From contig NC_067204.1 in assembly GCF_026262505.1 (NCBI RefSeq), forward strand, positions 11,674,522 to 11,738,521: 64,000 nucleotides of DNA. Direction: 5' to 3'. The translations under genes were made by a program, and so were the position numbers. Shown piece after piece: positions 28,583-38,442 of this stretch. Positions within the stretch are counted from its first letter, which is position 1; each line of letters opens with the position of its first letter. The stretch is from Trichomonas vaginalis G3. Taxonomy: Eukaryota > Parabasalia > Trichomonadida > Trichomonadidae. Under the pieces are notes generated by a model, which saw nothing but the letters and a program-made list of their open reading frames with translations, did not search any database and was not told the origin of the DNA.

Positions 28583-31500
28583 TTATTTAGCATTTTTCTT
28601 TATTTTTTGTTTATATTCTTTGAGAATCATTTGTTCTTGTTTTGTTAAACCAGATTTCTTTGCCAATATATTCTTAAGTTTCTCTTCCTTATCTGCTTCG
28701 ATTCTTCTTATCAACATATTCTTCTGTAGTTGGAAGTTTTCCTTAAGCATATCAATGAAAGAAAACTTATGCAAATTCTCTGGTAACTGGTCGTCATCAT
28801 TGAATTTGTAATCTTTCAATTTATCGAGAGTTTCTTGTGAAACTAAGTCATGTGATTTCAACTTCATTGGCAATGTGAACAAGAACAACAATATCTGTTC
28901 AATAACATAACACAAAACAATATCAATGAAACAATACAAAGCAAGTAAATTCCTGAATCTTAATGTCGGGAATTTGACAAATTGGAAATAATTAATTAAT
29001 GTTTCATCACTATTAAACAACAAACCAAAAAGCAAAACAAATGTTGCAATGCAAGACCATAACAAAGCCTTGTTGCTTGCGAAAGGTGTCATGAATGGTT
29101 TTCCTCTATAGTTAGATATAAACGTTGCCAATTGTTGCGCGTTTGAAATGAAAAACATCGCAGTATTCATCAAAGAAGGTGAAAAAACAACTTTCGAATC
29201 GAATTCTGGTGTTTTATAACCAGTTTCGAATACCAAATTGCGAGTTAAAACAAGGAAAACTAAGTGTACAGCGAATTGGCAAAGAACTGATGTAACCAAA
29301 TACCAATTAAACTGGGATCTAAATGGTCTTTCCGGTGACAAATTTCTGACAGGTTTTGCCATGGAAACTGACATATAAGAAAATGTCATTGTTACAGCGA
29401 AAATTGTCATCTGGAACTCTCCGAACTTCACGTTATTTATGAACAAAACAGATGATGTGTAAGCAGTGATCAATGATGTTAAACTGAGCAGCTTAAACAA
29501 GTCAATTGTTCCAGACAATGTTGCACGTCCAAATCTGATAATATCTGTGCAAGCAGAGATTGTTGATCTCTTTGAAACAAATGGAGAAGCAACAGAAGCA
29601 GCTCCAAGCTTTGGTCTGTATGTTTCATCGTCAACAGCTGTATCAATGGAGTTCTCCAATAATCCGACACCGCAATTGGCTTGTTTCAACGCGTTGACGT
29701 CATTTGTTCCATCTCCACACATCATCGTGTTGAAACTGAGATTTCCAAGTGTGTGGACAACAAGTTCTTTGTTTTCAGGAGACATTCTAGCGAAAACATT
29801 GACTTTTCTGCAGACGTCATTCAGCTCTTTTTGTGATAATTTCTGTAAACAATTTCCTGTATAACAGACACATTTTTCGTCATATTTTTCATCAGCAATT
29901 AAATTGTCGAATTCCTCGCAATTTATTATGTGCAATCTCTTCGCAACATGACAAGCTGTTAATGGGTCATCGCCTGTAATAATAACAACCCTGTGCGTGC
30001 TCTTCAATAACAAGGCAATCGTGTCTTCTGTGCCTTTCTTTAATGGCGCAGAAAAGATGGCAAAACCGCAAAATGTCAGTTCACTTTCACATTGTTCTCT
30101 TGTCAAAGAAATCAATGATGATTGCGAAGGAAGTGTTTTATGAGCCAATGCAAGAACTCTGCAACCTTGTTTTGTGTATTTCTTATATGTTTCGAAGTAA
30201 TTTTCAGGAATTTCTTTGAGTAAAGTTGAAATTACTTCCGGAGCTCCTTTTGTAACAACTTCGAAACCTTTTGAAGGCGACATAGTTGTTAAAACAGTTG
30301 TCATTCTTCTCAACTGTGCAGAGAAATGGAAGATCTTGGAAATCTGGAACTTGCATTTCTCATTTTTAATGTTTGTTTGCGTTGTAAATTTGAAATCCAA
30401 CGCTGTGAAAGCAGCAGCTTCCAATTGATCACCAACCAATCTTTTGTTTGAACCAAACACTAATGAATTGCATCCGCCAACAACCATTTGTGTTTCGCAT
30501 GACAATGATTCACAATCAGTCGTGAAATTGCCTGTGACACTGTTAATTGTTTGTTCTGTCACTTTTTCATTATTTATTTCATCAATTCCTAATAAATTGT
30601 AATCTTCTGCAGTCAATGTTCCTGTTTTATCGAATGCGCAAACAGAGATAGTTCCTGCGAAAGGAATTCTAAATGGTTCGGTGCAGAAAACCTTTAATCT
30701 TGACAATGCAAGCAAAGAAGAGTTAACTTGTAAAGTTAAATGCATTGGAAGATCAGAAGGAATTGTACTCGTGATGATTTTAATGATATTAACAATCAAA
30801 GCGAATGTGGAGATAGAGGAATTGCCCCAGCCGAAGTATACAATATAAGCAGAAGCAACTAAAGCGAAGAATGTCAAGAAAAGAATCAATTTCGTGGAGT
30901 CATTTGATTCATATGAAATTCTTTCGCTAGCAAACAAAATTGTTCTTAATAATGAACCTTGTGAACTTCCTAATCCTGTTGCAAGTATGTAGGCAACTGC
31001 GCCAGGCTGGTCTGTAAAGATATGTGCCTTTTCTGGAAGAACTTGTTCGATCCTTGTTCCGCCAAATAAAATGTATCTTTTGTCTGACGAAAAATCAAGT
31101 TTGTGGTCTGGATCGAGCGTTTGGACGCATTCTTTCACTTGTGGAGTACTCTCGCCTGTTAACATGGCTTCGTTGACAACAACACGGCCACTTAGGAGTA
31201 ACATATCCGCTGGACAAATAATTTCGGAATTTAATAGGACAATGTCGCCTGGAATTAGTTTGTCGCTGGGCAGATTCTTCCATAGACCATCACGAAGTAC
31301 TCTGATTTGGATTGGCTTAGTTTCAATGTCACGTAATTCGAGCATATTTGATTGTCTTGTTCTAACTGTGTTTGCTTCGACCAGAACAAGTGAGAGAAGT
31401 GTAAGAAGTGGATACATAATGTAATCGTCCAACATCCATGCTGAAATTGAAACAATTTGAAATAGAAAAATTGGGGTCGTAAGATGTTCTTTCAGGAGCT

Positions 31501-32089
31501 CTTTGAAGCTTGGTACTGGTATGCTGGATGCGTTGGAGCCAAAATAGGCCTCTTTTTCTTTAGCGTCGCTGGATGATAAGCCTTTGCTTTCTAAGTAGTC
31601 TTTGATCAATTCATTCTTTGGGTATTTCAAAGATTTGAACGTACCATTTACGTATTCGCGCCGCTTTTGTTGATATATTGCATATGTATGGTCAGTGCGA
31701 ATAAATGGAACGATTTCTGCATGACCGCGATGCAATTTTGGATAAAATATAACATGAGTTGCATCTGATTCTTTTGCTGATGTATAAAATACAAGAACTT
31801 TGAAATCAATTACCCAAATTGTAAATAAATAAAATAATATGTGGAAAGCTATAAAAACAAATGGACACAATACTTTAAATGTGTGTGGTTCGAGCATTGT
31901 GACATTCAAATGATCAGTGAAAAATGAAAATGTTGTATTTGTTATTTCAGTAGGTGGAGAGGGGTCGTAAGCTTCCGATAAAAGCTTCATGGATGGAAAC
32001 AATATGAATGCGTAGATTAAAATGGCTATTAAAAGATCAAATCTTTGAATTAATGGACGTGGTTTGATTAATTTAAATTTTAGTACCAT
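28583..32089 (-). CDS. SPF1: P5A-type ATPase (ATP13A1/Spf1), ER transmembrane-helix dislocase
   Basis: About 1168 residues with all P-type ATPase landmarks. These are TGES in the actuator domain (about residue 312), the phosphorylation motif DKTGTLT (about 487), TGDDPLTACHVAKRL, and the hinge motif GDGTNDVNALKQA. The region before the phosphorylation site (NSSLLALSRLKVFCTEPFRIPFAGTISVCAFDKTGT) matches the P5A subgroup specifically, as does the lengthy N-terminus with two extra hydrophobic spans. P5A enzymes extract mis-inserted helices from the ER membrane. In membrane helix 4 the P5A core reads STIPSDLPMHL where most family members have PPELPMEL. The start is the ATG at 32089, and the in-frame GTG three codons upstream is ignored. 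The C-terminus is basic. Confidence 0.88.
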   Translation of the reverse strand: MVLKFKLIKPRPLIQRFDLLIAILIYAFILFPSMKLLSEAYDPSPPTEITNTTFSFFTDHLNVTMLEPHTFKVLCPFVFIAFHILFYLFTIWVIDFKVLVFYTSAKESDATHVIFYPKLHRGHAEIVPFIRTDHTYAIYQQKRREYVNGTFKSLKYPKNELIKDYLESKGLSSSDAKEKEAYFGSNASSIPVPSFKELLKEHLTTPIFLFQIVSISAWMLDDYIMYPLLTLLSLVLVEANTVRTRQSNMLELRDIETKPIQIRVLRDGLWKNLPSDKLIPGDIVLLNSEIICPADMLLLSGRVVVNEAMLTGESTPQVKECVQTLDPDHKLDFSSDKRYILFGGTRIEQVLPEKAHIFTDQPGAVAYILATGLGSSQGSLLRTILFASERISYESNDSTKLILFLTFFALVASAYIVYFGWGNSSISTFALIVNIIKIITSTIPSDLPMHLTLQVNSSLLALSRLKVFCTEPFRIPFAGTISVCAFDKTGTLTAEDYNLLGIDEINNEKVTEQTINSVTGNFTTDCESLSCETQMVVGGCNSLVFGSNKRLVGDQLEAAAFTALDFKFTTQTNIKNEKCKFQISKIFHFSAQLRRMTTVLTTMSPSKGFEVVTKGAPEVISTLLKEIPENYFETYKKYTKQGCRVLALAHKTLPSQSSLISLTREQCESELTFCGFAIFSAPLKKGTEDTIALLLKSTHRVVIITGDDPLTACHVAKRLHIINCEEFDNLIADEKYDEKCVCYTGNCLQKLSQKELNDVCRKVNVFARMSPENKELVVHTLGNLSFNTMMCGDGTNDVNALKQANCGVGLLENSIDTAVDDETYRPKLGAASVASPFVSKRSTISACTDIIRFGRATLSGTIDLFKLLSLTSLITAYTSSVLFINNVKFGEFQMTIFAVTMTFSYMSVSMAKPVRNLSPERPFRSQFNWYLVTSVLCQFAVHLVFLVLTRNLVFETGYKTPEFDSKVVFSPSLMNTAMFFISNAQQLATFISNYRGKPFMTPFASNKALLWSCIATFVLLFGLLFNSDETLINYFQFVKFPTLRFRNLLALYCFIDIVLCYVIEQILLFLFTLPMKLKSHDLVSQETLDKLKDYKFNDDDQLPENLHKFSFIDMLKENFQLQKNMLIRRIEADKEEKLKNILAKKSGLTKQEQMILKEYKQKIKKNAK

Positions 32090-32432
32090 TTTTGACACTT
32101 TTTCGTGCTAAAAAAATTTATTCTCTCCGAATCTTTAGGTGAGTTCTTTCTACGAATCAATCATGTTCATGATAGAGAGATATAAAATTGGGCAAATAGC
32201 CATTAAATAAATATAGATTGAATAGATTTCATAAATGATCATTAATTGCAACAAATGAACATAATCATGGATTCAAAAACATCTAGAACTATGGATGGCA
32301 TATCTAAATTTGATCAAGCAAATCATATTGAAAAGAAATCGAAATTTTCATCCACAAGATTTTAATTTAAATTAACGTTTAGGTTTATCTAATGTATGTT
32401 AAAATATTTATTCGTCAAAACAAAAACTATAT
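32090..32432. other. Intergenic, nothing seen apart from an upstream motif
   Basis: On the minus strand GAAAAAGTGTCAAAA immediately precedes the ATPase ATG. The rest is AT-rich. Confidence 0.45.
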
Positions 32433-33056
32433 TTAATTAGTTTGAAATTCTATTGTACTGAAACCTAAAGCAGGTGAAATACCAAGGATCCTGCAAAGCT
32501 CCTTTTTTATTTCTTCTGAAAATTGAGCTGTATGGAATGAAAGAACTCCATCTTCTATTGTATAACCATTATTTTCGTTTGTTTGTTGAACAACTGGAGG
32601 GGCTTCTGGTTGCTGTTTTTTAGGTACTCTTCTTGGCCTTTGTGACGGTGGCTGTTGCTGATTGTTATTGGTTGGTGGTACTTCTGGCTGTGCTGGTATT
32701 GTTTCTTGTATTGGTGCTGCAGGGAGGACATCAGGAGCAGCTTGAAGTTCTGGAGTATTCTGTGGCTGCTGATTTTCTTCTGTTGTTGTTTCTTGAATGC
32801 ATTTCTTAAACAAATCAATTGAAAATGGCTCTTTAATCTCTTTTTGGTATATTGCTTGAATGAAATTATAAACGTATTCAATTTGCTTTGCTTCTATTAT
32901 AGTATTTGTCTTATCACTCTTAAAAAATGGAAAACCTACGCGTGATCCACCATTTTTGATATAATTTACAGCAGATGTAAAGACACTGAGGTTTGCACCG
33001 TAGTAGCCATTTTCCAGTTTCTTGATCTCTAAACTTTGAAGAAAAGCTTCAGTCAT
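32433..33056 (-). CDS. Hypothetical protein with Gln/Pro-rich linker between two folded ends, 207 aa
   Basis: Complete frame with ATG at 33056. Residues 1-90 look folded and alpha/beta (LENGYYGANLSVFTSAVNYI, VGFPFFKSDKTNTIIEAKQI). Residues 90-165 are low-complexity Gln/Pro/Glu with a basic patch RPRRVPKKQQ. Residues 170-207 form a short conserved-looking end (YTIEDGVLSFHTAQFSEEIK). A nuclear protein with a basic targeting signal is plausible, but no family is recognised. It is head-to-head with the TIPIN gene, start codons about 160 bp apart, so the two may share a promoter region. Confidence 0.7.
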   Translation of the reverse strand: MTEAFLQSLEIKKLENGYYGANLSVFTSAVNYIKNGGSRVGFPFFKSDKTNTIIEAKQIEYVYNFIQAIYQKEIKEPFSIDLFKKCIQETTTEENQQPQNTPELQAAPDVLPAAPIQETIPAQPEVPPTNNNQQQPPSQRPRRVPKKQQPEAPPVVQQTNENNGYTIEDGVLSFHTAQFSEEIKKELCRILGISPALGFSTIEFQTN

Positions 33057-33192
33057 TTTTTTGGTGGCACTTTTGATTTCATTTTTGTCGAATTCGAGAA
33101 TTTTGCTGAAGGAAATTTACCACGAAAATATGCATGAAATTGATCTAATGGGCTTAAAATTGTATTTTTAGTCGAATTCTATTACCTTTCGA

Positions 33193-33198
33193 TCATTG
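33193..33198 (+). promoter_or_regulatory. Putative Inr (TCATTG) of the TIPIN gene
   Basis: TCATTG fits TCA(+1)YT, with its A 22 bases before the ATG at 33217, within the 160-bp divergent spacer. Confidence 0.45.
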
Positions 33199-33216
33199 TG
33201 TACGTTAAGAAAAGAA

Positions 33217-33840
33217 ATGTCTGCTCCAAAACCAAGTGAAAAGGAACAAAAACAAGAAAATGACGAGAAACAGGAAAAACAAGCTGCTAATAGCGACGAA
33301 GAACAGCCTCTGAAACCGAAAAAAACAAGAAAATCATACAAATTCGATGTTAATTTCTTAATGGATGAAGATATCGGACTTACAAAACTTTACAAGCATC
33401 TACAATCATTCGATCCAAATCTTTACCCAGATCAACCAGAAGAAGCACTTGAAAAAATTTTAATTATCTATAAGAAATGGATGCATAGATTATATCCTTC
33501 TGATTTTGATGAAACAGCAAGGAGAATTGCAAAAGCTCCTTCAGCAAAAAGAATAGTTCGTGAATTTATTTATGAAGTAAATGGTGGAGATCCATATATT
33601 TATGATGAAGGAGATGAATTCGGCGAAGTTCTATTCCCATCATTACATAAAAGGGCGACAAATGAAGAAAATCCTGCTCCTGTTGAAGAAGAACCAAAAC
33701 AGAATCCTCCCCCCGAAAGCACTACACCAAAGGAAAAGGCTACAAACTTCCTCAGCGACCAAGAGTCAGACAATGGAGATGCAGGTGATTCCCAAGATAT
33801 TCCAGATATTCTTGATCTTTTCTCTTCTCAAAGAAATTAA
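33217..33840 (+). CDS. TIPIN: TIPIN/Csm3/Swi3-like replication fork protection protein
   Basis: 207 residues from the ATG at 33217; the longer reading from TTG at 33196 is not a credible start. Residues about 40-125 match the Swi3 domain. Within it are FDVNFLMDEDIGLTKLYKHL, then a spaced aromatic-leucine pattern (ILIIYKKWMHRLYPSDFDETARRI) and a basic end (SAKRIVREFI). Members pair with Timeless/Tof1 to stabilise stalled replication forks and couple helicase to polymerase. The N-terminus is Lys/Glu/Gln-rich and the C-terminus is acidic and Pro-rich, both typical of this family. The call is based on domain pattern. The partner is not in this window. Confidence 0.75.
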   Translation: MSAPKPSEKEQKQENDEKQEKQAANSDEEQPLKPKKTRKSYKFDVNFLMDEDIGLTKLYKHLQSFDPNLYPDQPEEALEKILIIYKKWMHRLYPSDFDETARRIAKAPSAKRIVREFIYEVNGGDPYIYDEGDEFGEVLFPSLHKRATNEENPAPVEEEPKQNPPPESTTPKEKATNFLSDQESDNGDAGDSQDIPDILDLFSSQRN

Positions 33841-34181
33841 TTTCCTTATTATGAATCTGTGAGCATTACATTAACTTCTTTTATAATAAAATTGTTATTT
33901 TACTTATAATAATTAAATTTTTGCAGCAGAGAATGATTTAGGCTTCAATGGGTCGAATTTTTCAATTTTTTTTTCAGTCAATTCTATCAGCGCTTCGCGC
34001 CGATTAAATTAAGAAAGTACATAAAGAACAGATGTTTATATTTGAGACAATGCATTTCTAGGCAGAATTCAATTGTTTAACTTTTTTGAAAATGATACAG
34101 AAGCATAAAATACATTTCAATATGAAAAAAATTTCGAAAAATAATGTATTTAGAGCGTTTTGTTATTATAAATGATAATAG
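33841..34181. other. Intergenic, convergent 3' ends
   Basis: AT-rich spacer between the TIPIN gene and the end of the long ankyrin gene. Nothing recognised. Confidence 0.5.
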
Positions 34182-36155
34182 CTACTTAGTTGCGCCAAGC
34201 GAGACAAGATATTCTGCAATTTCCATATTTTCCTTTGCAACAGCACAAACTAATGGAGTGGCATTATGGTCGTTATTTGCATTAATATCAGCTCCGTGTG
34301 ATACAAGAAGTTTTACAACTTCTAGATTATTTTCTAAAGTTGCAAAATGCAATGGTGCAAATCCCTTTTTATTTTTAATATTTACATCAGCTCCATGTTC
34401 AATTAGAGTAACTAATGATTCTTTGCAATAACGGAAAGTTGCTTTATGTAACGGTGTATTACCATCATCATCAATACAATTAATATTAGCACCGTGTAAA
34501 ATTAATAGTTCAAGTGCTTCTCTATTATTAGATTCAGCTGAACAATGTAAACATGTATATCCTCTTTTGTTTGCATTATTAAAATCAACTCCGTGCGAAA
34601 GAAGAAATTCAACATATTCTTTGGATTTAGGTACGTTCAATATATAACTGCGAGGGTTTGTCTTTCTATATCCAGGCATTAGATTCGGAACCGGTGATTT
34701 ATTGTTAGAATTAATTGCAATAAAGAGTGGAGTTTCTCCATTATCATCACGTGCATTGATATCTGCACCGTGAGATAAAAGTAGTTCTGTAAATTTTGTA
34801 TCTGCCTTTTCTGCTAAAATGTGAAGAGCAGTTTGACCTTTCTTATTTCCTCTGTTAACATCAGCATTATTCTGAAGAAGAAATTCGCATATTTCTTTGC
34901 TTCCCTCTCTGGCACTATAATGAATGGGTGTTTCTCTACTTGCATTACCTATATTGATATCTGCTCCATGTTGAAGAAGGATTTCAGCAGTATCCGGCAA
35001 GTTATAAAGTGCTGTAAAATGAAGTGGAGCTGATCCATTCTCCCCCTTTGAATTAACATCAATTCCATAAGAGATAAACATATTGACTATCTCATTGAAA
35101 CCAAGCCATGAAGCATAATGAAGATAAGTGTTACCCTTTTCAAATTTCTCATTGATTGATGCTCCTTTGGAAACAAGAAGTTTTACTCCGTTCCTGAAAT
35201 CACTCATTACAGCGATATAAAGAGCATTGTAACCGCTTTTTGATTTGATATCGATGTTATCAATATGATTTATAAAATATTCAAGCAAAGGAACAGAAAA
35301 TAGTTTTGGTGAGTGAACAAAGCATGTTGTGTAATCCTTTGTATTAACTAAGTATGCACAAAATGCTTCAATGCAATTGAATTTGCAGCATTGATCAAGA
35401 TTTATATCGATTTTGTGCTCCCTCATCAAGAATGTGACAAAGTCAATGTTGTGTGAAATAATTGCATATTTCATGCATTTGTTATCAGGTTTTTGAACTT
35501 TCATGCATTCATTCATGATATCTGGTTTTCCACTCAAAAATGACAGTTGAAGGCATTCTGGAGTGATTTCAGGTTCAAATTTCGTAATAATAAACTTGAA
35601 ACACTTAACGGCACCATAGTAACAACAGAGTTCAAGTAAACTGTATTCGTGATTTTTCTTCGGATAGAAATCGTGTTGTAATGTCACATTTTCATCGAAA
35701 TCATCTTTGCTTGCTAATGAAACAAACTGTTCAAGATCATCTTCCATGATTGCTTTGTAAATCGAGTACTTTTCGTGAATGTCAAGTGTATAATTTTTAT
35801 TTTCAAACTTTTCGAAAGAATTTCTGCTATTTTCCTGGAAAACAATACCATATTCCTTGAATACCATGTAATCGAAAATGGGAGAAATGTTTTGTACACG
35901 TTTTGGATGGAATTCTTCATACACTTTTTTGAAGATTGTCCAATAGGATTTGAAGAAGCGTAGATTATACTTTGATGCAAGTATTATTTGTTCAATGAGT
36001 TTTTCAGGTGAATCTATTTGTTCTTTAAGGTTGATGTAAATTTTGTTGATTTCGTTTTCATTATTAGTATTTAACTGGTATAGAGCCTTTAAAGAATCTC
36101 TTGAGTCTTTGCAAAGCCACATTAGCTGATTGTAGTTAACATTTCTTCCTTTCAT
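34182..36155 (-). CDS. Long ankyrin-repeat protein with DUF3447-like N-terminus (copy A)
   Basis: 657 residues, intact. Residues 1-130 form the helical N-terminal domain common to hundreds of trichomonad ankyrin proteins (MWLCKDSRDSLKALYQL, KYNLRFFKSYWTIFKKV). Residues 130-300 are DUF3447-type degenerate repeats (LLELCCYYGAVKCFKFII, KYAIISHNIDFVTFLM). Residues 300-655 hold about ten canonical ankyrin repeats (GNTYLHYASWLGFNEIVNMF, TPIHYSAREGSKEICEFLLQ), one of them with an extended loop near 505-525. No catalytic or membrane segment. It is a likely scaffold. The gene and about 280 bp upstream of it have an inverted, closely related copy at 56340-58586. Confidence 0.88.
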   Translation of the reverse strand: MKGRNVNYNQLMWLCKDSRDSLKALYQLNTNNENEINKIYINLKEQIDSPEKLIEQIILASKYNLRFFKSYWTIFKKVYEEFHPKRVQNISPIFDYMVFKEYGIVFQENSRNSFEKFENKNYTLDIHEKYSIYKAIMEDDLEQFVSLASKDDFDENVTLQHDFYPKKNHEYSLLELCCYYGAVKCFKFIITKFEPEITPECLQLSFLSGKPDIMNECMKVQKPDNKCMKYAIISHNIDFVTFLMREHKIDINLDQCCKFNCIEAFCAYLVNTKDYTTCFVHSPKLFSVPLLEYFINHIDNIDIKSKSGYNALYIAVMSDFRNGVKLLVSKGASINEKFEKGNTYLHYASWLGFNEIVNMFISYGIDVNSKGENGSAPLHFTALYNLPDTAEILLQHGADINIGNASRETPIHYSAREGSKEICEFLLQNNADVNRGNKKGQTALHILAEKADTKFTELLLSHGADINARDDNGETPLFIAINSNNKSPVPNLMPGYRKTNPRSYILNVPKSKEYVEFLLSHGVDFNNANKRGYTCLHCSAESNNREALELLILHGANINCIDDDGNTPLHKATFRYCKESLVTLIEHGADVNIKNKKGFAPLHFATLENNLEVVKLLVSHGADINANNDHNATPLVCAVAKENMEIAEYLVSLGATK

Positions 36156-36732
36156 TCGATATTTTTACAATTACGACTTTTTATAATATACTATTTTAAT
36201 GTCTTAATTTGAAGTGCAACTAATGTGCAACATATTTTCTGTTTTTAGAGTCGGAAAAGACAAACTTGAAAATCAATCTGAAGAATTTAAAGGAGTTAGA
36301 GCATGAAATATTCATATTAAATTATACTAGTATAGTAATTCTTTATAAACATGGAGTAAACCCATAACTATGCTTTTTGAAAAAATTGGAATTTATATGA
36401 GAAATAAATTTGTATTTTGAAATTAGAAACGCAAACTACATTCTGCATAATGGCTAATACCAAATGATTTAGGATGATATTGCGCGTAAAATGTTTTCAA
36501 ATTGAAGGCTCTACGAGTGCTGTAATTCTCCTTTTTTTAATGGCTAATAACTTAGTGAATACCCAAAGTCAAGAGATCAGAGTATGGCCAAATGAAACAG
36601 TAGCTCCAAGTGAATAAAACAAAAAAGATCAATTTTCGATTTTCTCGCAAGTTTTTTTTTTGGTATCTAGAGAAGAATTTTCCTTTCTCTTTTTGCAAGC
36701 TTTTTATAAAATATATTTTTTGACATTTTGAA
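36156..36732. other. Intergenic, the first ~280 bp duplicated at 56340-56620
   Basis: The part next to the ankyrin ATG (about 36156-36440) recurs in inverted orientation upstream of the second ankyrin gene, with shared blocks such as TATACTAGTATA and CATAGTTATGGGTTTA. The remainder up to the next gene is AT-rich and featureless. Confidence 0.65.
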
Positions 36733-38063
36733 ATGAATCGAACAAAGATTGTTTTATTGGTGCCGATGCATCTGTTTTTCACATATTTAATACTGTATAT
36801 AGGAACGATGATAGATTTGAAATCTTATTCTTCATTAATCCATACACAAGCAGCGCTTTAAATCAGAATACAAAATATCCTCCAAATTTGGCTGGCCCTA
36901 TATATCCTCAAGGAATACCAATACTTAATCTTGTTAAATTCCAAACAATGCTAACAAATTACAAAGTAGAAAAATGCATATTTTCTCAATTGCTTGTTAC
37001 ATCAGGTTCTTATCTTAACTTTGCTGCACAATGCCTTGCTGCGGGATGCCAGGTAATTTCTCATAACTTAGATCTTACTAGACTTACTCCTCCGAAGCCA
37101 TTAGCTTCATATTTTTCAGATAGCCAGTTTGATTATGAAATTCTGAAGAAGATTATCGATGTATATACAAAAAGCAGCAAGCTCATACCAATTGTTGCTA
37201 TTTCTGGACCACTCAGCGGCTTATCTGGCGAACCCTTCAAGAGATTCAATGATGCAGGCAATTTTGTTAAAAGCAAGTTGATATTAGACGATCATACACG
37301 TAATATATGCGAAAACTTGTTACAAAGTTCAATTCCAATTATTTTTATTTATGATTTCGATAAATTCTGCCAAAATGCAGTTCGTGATAACAGCTTTGAC
37401 ATGATTATCCACTTAGGATTTAACTCATTACCTTGTTTCTTCAAGTCTCACTTACAAATTTATTCTTGTGATGATTTCACTTTTCCAGAAGACATTTCTC
37501 ATCATAGTTCATCAATTATTGCAGAACAAAGTGATCTTATCATATACGCGTACCTCAAATCCCCTGATGGCATCAACAAATTTAAGCATAAAATTGATTC
37601 ACGCAAATATACATCATTAAATGTCAATTTCTCTGTTCAATCTGATGTATTGCTATCTAGTAAGCCAATCCTGCTTGTCGATGATCCATATCCAACAAGA
37701 AACTGCACAGCTGTCAGATCAATTTCGAAAGGAATCGCTGAACAATTACATGTCCAGATTTATGAGTTGCCAAAGACATCTGATCCGAATGTTATTGGTT
37801 CAATCTTCTTTGAGCCAACAGAAAAAGAATGGCCAGCGTTGATTCCGCCAGAATCTGTCGACCAACTCAGAATTGCCCAGTTCGCTGATGCAATGAAGAA
37901 AATCGATGTTGATACTGTTCTTTCCAGCGCTCAGAGGAGTTTACCTCCTCAAGCTTTGGTCGGAAAGAAGCTCGCTCAGGTTAAGTTTGACGTCGACACA
38001 ACTCCTATCACAGAGGATTTCCTGGAGCTTCCTGCAAGCGCTTTCATCAAACAGAGATTTTAA
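36733..38063 (+). CDS. Degenerate cyclic-2,3-diphosphoglycerate-synthetase-like GTPase homologue (frameshift near 36762)
   Basis: The long frame (open from 36732, first listed codons from 36888) lacks a usable ATG. An ATG at 36733 in another frame encodes MNRTKIVLL, which joins GADASVFHIFNTVYRNDDRF if one base is missing near 36762. The N-terminal domain (GADxxxFHxFNxxxRxD...KYPPNLAGPIYPQGIPI) is a clear match to the prokaryotic GTPase family annotated as cyclic 2,3-diphosphoglycerate synthetase. The last 150 residues also align in outline (PILLVDDPYPTRN, GSIFF...). However, the expected P-loop (GxGKSQ) is replaced by AISGPLSGLSGEPF and the WDGGNND motif by IHLGFNSL. It is thus probably a non-catalytic relative. 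The homology comes from remembered family consensus. Confidence 0.65.
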
Positions 38064-38442
38064 TAAACTTTTTTTTGTGCTTTTGGATTTGTCATAATTT
38101 TTAAAATACTTTTTTTATTTGTGTGTATTTGGGATTGTTCTACTGATATTTTGGTTTATTTCTTTTATTACCGATGATTTTCTGTGGAATATCTTATAAT
38201 ATAGTTATTAATAAACACAAAATTAGATCATTCAATAACATCTCTAAAAGAAAGAAATAAATAACACTGGATAGAAAACATTAAATTTTATATTGATCAG
38301 ATGGGGTTATTAGTCAAGTGATGAGAAAGAAATTCTTAATTATTGACTAGCAATGATGATAATAAACCTTTGACAAATCTAACATAGAGTTATTGATTCG
38401 ATGAAGTGATTTTTTTAAAAAAACTACCAAATAAAATAAAAG
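38064..38442. other. Intergenic, nothing seen
   Basis: AT-rich spacer between two plus-strand genes. No initiator-like TCAYT/A close to 38443. Confidence 0.5.

Noticed and set aside
36552-36782. 76-codon minus-strand ORF upstream of the GTPase-like gene
   Set aside because: It overlaps the probable start of the plus-strand gene and shows no protein-like pattern.
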